From positions 14,404,098 through 14,468,097 of the forward strand of contig CM056556.1 of NCBI GenBank assembly GCA_029721515.1: a DNA stretch of 64,000 nucleotides. The letters are read 5' to 3'. This stretch comes from Synanceia verrucosa. Lineage: Eukaryota; Chordata; Actinopteri; Perciformes; Synanceiidae. Below the pieces are notes generated by a model. It was not told where the DNA came from. It worked only from the letters and a program-made list of their open reading frames with translations, and made no database searches. Positions within the stretch are counted from its first letter, which is position 1, and every line of letters begins with the position of its first letter. Of this stretch, positions 57,515-64,000 are shown piece after piece. Made by a program: the position numbers and the translations under genes.

Positions 57515-58373
57515 AACATATGCGTAAGAGATCCTCTGATGTCAGTGACTGCCCCAGGTGCTGATTAAGACAGTTTCTCACTAAAAATTCAGACCAAGTT
57601 ATACTCGGTTGTTCTTCATTGTCTTCTTGGCTATCTATCCAAAAGATTTGTGATGCATTTTGCATTTGTTGCTTATATATTATCCTCACTAATATTTGCA
57701 TGTTCCTCTTTTTTTCTGCAGTGGCGAAGATTGTTTATTTTTCAGGTTTGGAAACTAAACTCTTGCCTGCTTTTAACAGGATCAAGAGATTCTTTGTTTG
57801 CAGTGGTCCCAGTTGATATCAGTGAGAAGGTTTAAATGTTATCTGGCAGACATTTTTTGTAATTTTTAGGCTGTCAGAGTGTGCACCAGCCTCTAACAGT
57901 CATTTGAGAAAAGGTGCATTTTGTCAGTCTTGTGCGCACTCTGAAAAATGCACTTCTCCCTCAAATGTCAAACTCAAATGATTAAAAAATGCATTCTTTC
58001 TCCAGTGATATCAGATATATTGAGTGAATGTATGCTTACCTTTTTGGTTTAGTTGGGAGCATCCGACCTACTGTAATTGTTTGGTCCTAAAGCTGCTTAG
58101 TTGTGTGGTGTCTTTGATTTAAAGCTGATAGAGCTGTTGAACTTGTGTAATCCCTGTGCTAATCTGCAACGAGCCGTCCTGTGCCGATGTTGTGCTGAGT
58201 TGGATTTAGGGACAGCTGCCGTCAAGAGGGTCATGCTGTTGGTCTGCTATTATTCCACACATTATTTGATCTACATCAGATATGAGTTCTTGGTATGGTT
58301 ATTCAAGAATGAGCCAGATAGACGTGTGCAATTGATATTTCTTAGGGGACTGCTTTGTTTTCACAGTCGCTTA

Positions 58374-58657
58374 AAGGCTGTTTCATACTCGGTGAAACGG
58401 TGATCTCCTCTTCACTGCGGTGGTCGGAGAACTACAAAATGACATCACTCCACCGCGGTGAATAGCTTTCCACCGCTCATCCTGACACATCTGTTTTTAC
58501 TGACCACCGCTTCACCGCAGCATATCTCCACGTTCACTGATTGGTCCAGAGATCGGTTGGTTAAGCTCGTGCACCAAGTCGCCAGTCCTTAAGGACAACC
58601 ACCGAGTATGAGTGTCTTGACACGTATTCACCGTTTCACCGAGTATAAATCAGCCTT
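58374..58657. mobile_element. 284-bp Harbinger-like MITE
   Basis: The left end AAGGCTGTTTCATACTCGGT continues as GAAACGGTGA. The right end, read on the - strand, is AAGGCTGATTTATACTCGGT followed by GAAACGGTGA, so 28 of 30 terminal bases match. GGCTGATTTATAC ends are typical of teleost PIF/Harbinger MITEs. The interior carries repeated CACCGCGGTG / CCACCGC segments that can fold. The target duplication is unclear. Confidence 0.85.
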
Positions 58658-59916
58658 GAGTCTCCCTCTGCATTCTCTTCCATCCGGTCCACTTACACAT
58701 GCAGCACACATTCATTCATAAACACACATTCAGCCTGACTGACTGCTTCTAAAGGGCCTGTTAATATGAAGAAGTCATCATGGCTTGAAGTTAAAACTCA
58801 GTCCTGCGATGTGCATGGTGAGATACTGCTCAAGCTAAACGGAAGCAGTATGTGTGCAGGTGGTGATCAACTTGTATTTGCTAATGAAATGCCTTCACTT
58901 CCATGATATGCTCTGTGATCTACTGGTATCTGTTAAGCTCTTGAAATGGCCCAGCTTCAATATCACGCCATGGCAGATCTTTTTATTCTCTCTCTGTGTC
59001 TCTTCTTGTCTGTCTACATCAGTAGTCCTGTGGACAGTGCACAGCCCAGTTGTTTTCCAGATGGTCTGTGATGATTAGGGAGCTTTTGGAAGCCGTCATT
59101 CCACTCAAATGTTCTGCAGCTGTGAGCTTTTGGAGCATTGTGTTAAAATGTCCACAGAGAGGTTTGTTCACTGTTTCCTGAAACTAATTGTTACAAATTC
59201 AGCCTCTGAATTTGTCGTTATCCACATCCAAACAGACAGTCAGTGCTCTTCTATTTTTTTCTTCAATTGCTACACAGAAAGAGGATCCAAGCCCTCTGCT
59301 TTCACAGTGGTCACACCTTCATAAAGAGGATTCCCTAATATATTGCAGCACATCTTCTACTCGCCCTCTTCCACAAGATTGAGTAATGGGTGTAGTGCTA
59401 TACTGATGAACTGGTTGCTGCCAAGTTTTCAATTTAGCAGCAGCAGTGGAGGGATTAATATTGTGCCCTCCTGGTTCCATGGCTTTGCCTTATTGCCTCC
59501 CTCCTCTCTCCTGGCAACAGCGTCTGCAGAACTCATATGTCCTGTGATGTATTAAAACAGCAGGACATTGTCTCTTTCTAACTCCTCTTTTTTAAGTTGA
59601 TAATCCCCTCATAATTGTCATCTCTTGAGCTCAGCACAGTCGATTTCGGCACCCTAGATGTGAAACTTTGATGCTTTATTGTTCACGAAAGCGATATGAT
59701 AGTGAGTATTAATAACTGAGAATGTCTGGCTGCCATATACAGTATGTCAATGTGATAACCCTTACCTTATATTTAATGGTTTTATCACTTCTAGGAGATT
59801 AGATGCACTAGTAGGCTCCTTTTTTCTCCACTCTAGCACTGGCACCTGTAGAAGCCATTCACCCAATGTGAAACTGCTTTTTACAACCACTTATCAGGCC
59901 TCCTGTATGTCTGTGT

Positions 59917-60665
59917 TAGTGCTGGGCGGTGTACCGGTTCATACCAAATACCGGTGTGTAATTTTTTTATGATATGAATTTTTAATATACCGCTATACCG
60001 GTGTGTCTCATTACACAACATTCGGAACGCTGTGCCGTGCAACAGATGGGACCCTTTCAATGTTGCGCAACACACATGGGGTGACCGCGGCGCAAACATT
60101 AGTTCGTGCTCCGGTGTTACGTTGCGGCAATTATGTGCCGTTTTCCTTCGGCACCGAGAGCATGGATGAGCAGGGCCCGTCATCTAGCCTCAGGCCATAC
60201 TGTACTTTTTTCTTCTCTTCTCACCGCGGACCCCAGCAATACTGTGCCACCCAGTGGCGGACACAACAGATAGGATAGAGCTGCAGAAATGTTAAAATGA
60301 TAACACAGAAGAACTTGTGCCAAAAAGAGGAGCCATGTATGCTGTTCAGAGGTTTTTTTGGTTACAAAAAAATCCGACGTTGACCAAACAACCATTTTAT
60401 GCAAATATTGTAGGGTTAAAGTTGTCACCGGAGGAGGCAACACGAGCAATTTGCGGCATCACCTTAGCCGCAAGCATGCCGTAGAATACCAAGAATGCAT
60501 GAAGTTAAAGACAGCTAATGGGGAGGCTAAACACCTCTCTTACCCGGTAGAATATGTTGTGAACACCTGATTATGCATGAAAAAAAATACTGTCATACAC
60601 CGTGAAACCTTCAGAATTTAGAAAAATACTGTGATATGAATTTTTGGTCATACTGCCCAGCACTA
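59917..60665 (+). mobile_element. 749-bp internally deleted hAT element with 8-bp target duplication
   Basis: Terminal inverted repeats TAGTGCTGGGC (59917-59927) and GCCCAGCACTA (60655-60665) are flanked by GTCTGTGT (59909-59916) and GTCTGCGT (60666-60673), an 8-bp target duplication with one mismatch, as expected of hAT elements. Subterminal GATATGAATTTTT copies are near both ends. Inside is a BED zinc finger frame (60358-60570), but the RNase H-like transposase core and dimerisation domain are absent, so the copy cannot move itself. Confidence 0.88.
60358..60570 (+). pseudogene. BED-type zinc finger remnant of the hAT transposase
   Basis: Seventy codons with TTILCKYCRVKVVTGGGNTS then NLRHHLSRKHAVEY, giving the BED pattern C-x2-C ... 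N-L-x-x-HL-x-x-KH. In hAT transposases this N-terminal domain binds the element ends. The frame is intact across the finger and stops at 60568-60570 soon after, where the original transposase would have continued. It could in principle be exonised, but no clear splice sites flank it. Confidence 0.75.
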
Positions 60666-61576
60666 GTCTGCGTGTTATGTGGTTTAGTGCGAGGCCCATC
60701 ATGACTTGAGTGCACTGTAAATTTTGCTGCCAAATGGGGCTCTTGACAGTTATAAACAGCACCCAGGTCGTCACGACTGCTTCAAATTGCACCAAGTTCT
60801 CTGAGGTATTAGCACAATCAGTCCAATCAGATCTGACTAAGATCTTTGAAAGTTATTTGACAATACCTCCTGACAGTATCTGTGTATGTGTAGTGCATTA
60901 CTGCCTAGGGATTTGGCTCTCTTTCCCCACAGGCAGGGATGCATAGGCAGTGACAGTGATTGGATAATACACTGCATTTATTGCTCAACTGTTGGGGAGT
61001 AACTACTCTGCTGTCATCCTCTGTCCTCTCCCACGCTCCAATCTGGCCGTCCCTGCCTAAACAAATATTTGAACTCCATGCCCAGACTCTCATTGAATAA
61101 TGCATACCTGCTGTGATTTATATTGTACATTTGTGTTTCTCGCAGGCTTAATGTCATCACTGGAGCTACATAGGAGGAATGTGCTCATGGTGTGGTTAGA
61201 GTCATAGAGAACGTACTAAAACTGTTGTCCCTGGTTAGAAACGAACGCAAGCTGTTTGCCCAGTGAACACATAACCCTGGAAATGACAAAATGCTAAATG
61301 TGAATCCCATGATCTAAATTGCGGCTGTTTCTGTTTGAGGTCTGGTGATTCACAGATTCACAGCTGAGTACAGTACATAGCTTTACCCTTTTCTTTTACT
61401 TCAGATGTTTGTCAGAGGTAGCCTGTGTTTTTTTCTGTAGCAGAACGAACACTTTAGACAGTCCATCTTCTCCGTCTCTTTACAGTATTTCTTTATATTA
61501 ATTTCCAATCTACCTTTGCACCAAGTTTGCCCTTTTAATGTTTCCCCTCTCTTACAGCACTTATCCACCTGTTTAA

Positions 61577-61612
61577 ATTATTATTATTATTATTATTATT
61601 ATAATTATTATA
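61577..61612 (+). repeat. ATT trinucleotide microsatellite
   Basis: About ten ATT units with one interruption. Confidence 0.9.
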
Positions 61613-62052
61613 TTAAATGTATCTCTGCTGTCTGCACAAATGTGTCACTTTATTCCCCGCTTGATGTTGTGGGTCCTGTTGTGACAGACCTCAGGTTCCA
61701 AACAACACAGAATCTTACTCATTAAAAAACGTTCATAGGTGAAGAGTAGGTACAATGGGATCAATCTGCCCCCCTTTATACAGCCTGCTTTCACTTTCAG
61801 TTAGAGGATGTGAGTCGATGCCACAGTGAAGTGAGCTGACAGGTGCTTCATAACACTAGTAATGGTTGCACCTCATAGTGATCCATCAGTCTAATCAGCT
61901 GTCAGCCCTCTGCAACATGTTTCTGCAGCAGTAGGGATGAATGTCTCTGGAAGTCAAAGAGTCTGCTTTAAATATCAGCACTACGTGCTCCAGGATAAAT
62001 GCAGCCTTCCCACCTCTGTGCTGCTATTCACAAACTGATGCATGCCGGCATT

Positions 62053-62084
62053 CCTCCTCTTCCTCCTCCTCCTCCTCCTCCTCA
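62053..62084 (+). repeat. CTC trinucleotide microsatellite
   Basis: About nine CTC units (polypurine on the - strand) in plekha5 intron 3. Confidence 0.88.
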
Positions 62085-63470
62085 CTGGAGTAGGGGGAGC
62101 CTCTTGTTTTTCACTGTAAGACCTCTGCTGGTAGTTCAGATAAATACACCCTCAACTTCGACTGTGATGTGATGATTGCTGTGGCTTTATGAGTGTGTTG
62201 GCTGAAGTAGGCAGATTTAGCAGAGAGTGTTTCAAGACCTCTTCCTGGTGCGACAGCTTTATTGCTGCCTGCCACTGGACTGATGGTCCTGATGAATGTG
62301 TGGGTGGTATGGTGTGTATAACAGGTATTAATGTCACAGTGGTAGATTGCTGAGCCATGATATGAATGGCTCAACTCACCTTGATAAATCTTTAGTAGGG
62401 ATCATCTTTATCAATGTTTTCTCATGCTTCAGTCAATCATAATGCGACCATCAGTGATGCTTTGTTTTTTCTGCTGTATTAAATTATATACCAACCACTC
62501 AGTCTAGTGAATGTCTTCAATCTGCAGTATAAATGCTCAGAATAAAATATAAGACTTAGTTTCATTTGGCTCTGTTTCCTGTAATAGTGATTTTATTCTC
62601 TCTCAAAAGAAAACTTCTACTCTTTAGTGTGTGCAGGAAGCTTCATAAATAAGTAGTTTTTCCATCTTTTTTTGAGTATTTTTAATCAGATTTGATGCAC
62701 ATGATTTAATGTGTCATTTTGAAATGCTCGATGAACGCAGTCCTGGGTTCTTGATGCTACAGACTTGCATCTGTTTGTTTAAAGAATCTATAAGAAGTTT
62801 GTGTGTAGTGATTTGGAACAAGCAGTTAGTGGACTGTAACATCTCCTTGGCTGTTAGATTTGCCTCTCTGCCTGTTTGTTTTCATTGTTTATTTATGGAG
62901 GAGGCAGGCTCATTAGTCATTCAGTGTGACAGTGTAAATGTGTACACAAGAAGTTTGTTCTTTGCCAAGAACTAAAGCACAGCTGAAACCGGCTCACTGC
63001 CAAACTTAAAATTGGCTTTACCCTACCTACAGCCAGAATGGCAGTGTTCTCAAAAAACATGTTTATTCATTTTTTTGGAAACCTAGCCAGGACAGGAATT
63101 GTTGTCTTTTTTGGCAGATTTGTTGTACATCTTTAAGTCCCCAGCAACATCTTTAAATAATGCAGATCCTTTAATGATGTCTATCTAACTTAGTAGTGCC
63201 CCACAAAAAAGAGAGAACAGGAAGAGATAAGGACTCAAATTAATCCCACGCTGTGGTGATACAGGTGTGAAGTGGGAAGGCTTCTTATGGGTGTCAAACA
63301 AAAGTCCAGTTAATATTTTTTAGTAGGTGACTGGAGAGTCGCAGCCCTTCTGAGGGTTGGGTATGAAACTCTTTTAGTTGAAACATCGCTACAAAACAGG
63401 AGCAGCTGTGTCAGAAATTGTCTGGTTCTTCAACTGAAAGCCAGGTGTCAAAACAACTCGTCCCCTTTTT

Positions 63471-63792
63471 TAGCGTTAAATAACTAATTATTAATAAACT
63501 AAACTCCTTTTTATAGCATCAAATTTCTAATTATTGGTAAACTAAACCCCCATTTATAGCATCAAATAACTGATTATTAATTAACTAAACCCCCTTTTTA
63601 TAGAATCAAATAACTAATTATTAATAAACTAAATCCCCTTTTTATAGCATCAATGAACTCATTATTAGTAAACTAAACACCCTGTTTATAGCATTAAATA
63701 ACTAATTATTAATAAACTAAACACCCTTTTTATAGCATTAAATACCTAATTATTAATAAACTAAACCCTCTTTTATAACATCAAGTTACGAA
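63471..63792 (+). repeat. 44-bp tandem array
   Basis: The landmark TAGCAT(C/T) (variants TAGAATC and TAACATC) recurs at 63514, 63557, 63601, 63645, 63689, 63733 and 63777, a spacing of 44 bp with a single 43. Each unit reads roughly AAATAACTAATTATTAATAA then ACTAAAC, a C-rich CCCCTTTT and TATAGCATC. Seven units plus partial ends, AT-rich, diverging at both edges. Confidence 0.95.
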
Positions 63793-64000
63793 TTAAAACT
63801 AAACTCATCAGTAAATAATAATAAACACAAACACATTGGCGCAAGAAGAACTACTTAAAATCACAGAAACCATCTTTGGGAAAACTGACATAAACTTTTT
63901 GGTTTGGCTTATGTCCCATCGGCTAAAATGGAGTGGATTTCGTGGAGCCAGCCATTCTCCAAACTAATCATTTGACATGCTCAACATAACTTAAATTGTA

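Larger units (their letters stand above)
48946..64000 (+). other. plekha5: Intron 3 of plekha5 (to window end), no exon seen
   Basis: After the donor at 48946 (gtgagt) no reading frame resembling the rest of WW2, the PH domain or the coiled-coil region of PLEKHA5 appears on the + strand. The content is AT-rich unique sequence with scattered repeats: CA at 52303, GT at 57206 and 57476, a Harbinger-like MITE at 58374, an hAT relic at 59917, ATT at 61577, CTC at 62053 and a 44-bp array at 63471. A long early intron is also normal for the mammalian gene. Confidence 0.7.

Overview
The window is nuclear DNA of a ray-finned (teleost) fish, probably a percomorph. Coding sequence is split into short exons with GT-AG introns, the protein-coding genes are vertebrate-specific families, and the spaces between exons are full of teleost-type dispersed repeats (miniature inverted-repeat elements, a tRNA-headed SINE-like family, hAT and Harbinger-like remnants) and CA/GT microsatellites. 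Nothing prokaryotic, no CRISPR array and no rRNA gene was seen.

Three genes are present. (1) Positions about 1056-13064, + strand: the 3' two thirds of pik3c2g, a class II phosphoinositide 3-kinase. Twenty-three exons join in frame from just before the first C2 domain, through the helical and kinase domains, to the C-terminal PX and C2 domains and the stop codon. The start of the gene lies left of the window. (2) Positions 14542-27936, - strand: plcz1, a PH-less phosphoinositide phospholipase C, as eleven in-frame exons covering the second EF-hand lobe, X domain, X-Y linker, Y domain and C2 domain. Its first EF-hand exon or exons were not found. (3) Positions 47270-48945 and onward, + strand: the first three coding exons of plekha5 (tandem WW domains). 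The rest lies beyond the right edge, so about 15 kb at the right is its third intron.

The order and orientation pik3c2g(+) - plcz1(-) - plekha5(+) is that of mammalian PIK3C2G-PLCZ1-PLEKHA5, which supports the orthology calls. The mammalian single-exon gene CAPZA3, which lies between PLCZ1 and PLEKHA5, was not seen here. The first two genes converge tail to tail, with poly(A) signals about 40 bp apart on opposite strands. The two lipid enzymes act on the same pool of membrane phosphoinositides, but nothing in the sequence shows that they are co-regulated.

The 28-47 kb stretch and the plekha5 intron hold no recognisable exons, only repeats: a 23-bp minisatellite (30.4-31.0 kb), a GTAACT-rich element (28.7-29.5 kb), a full SINE-like copy (35.4-35.7 kb), a Harbinger-like MITE (58.4-58.7 kb), a 749-bp hAT relic with a BED zinc finger (59.9-60.7 kb) and a 44-bp tandem array (63.5-63.8 kb). 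The points most worth a second look are an acidic X-Y linker in plcz1 (the mammalian one is basic), a GC-AG intron inside the kinase domain of pik3c2g, and several long perfect or near-perfect inverted repeats.
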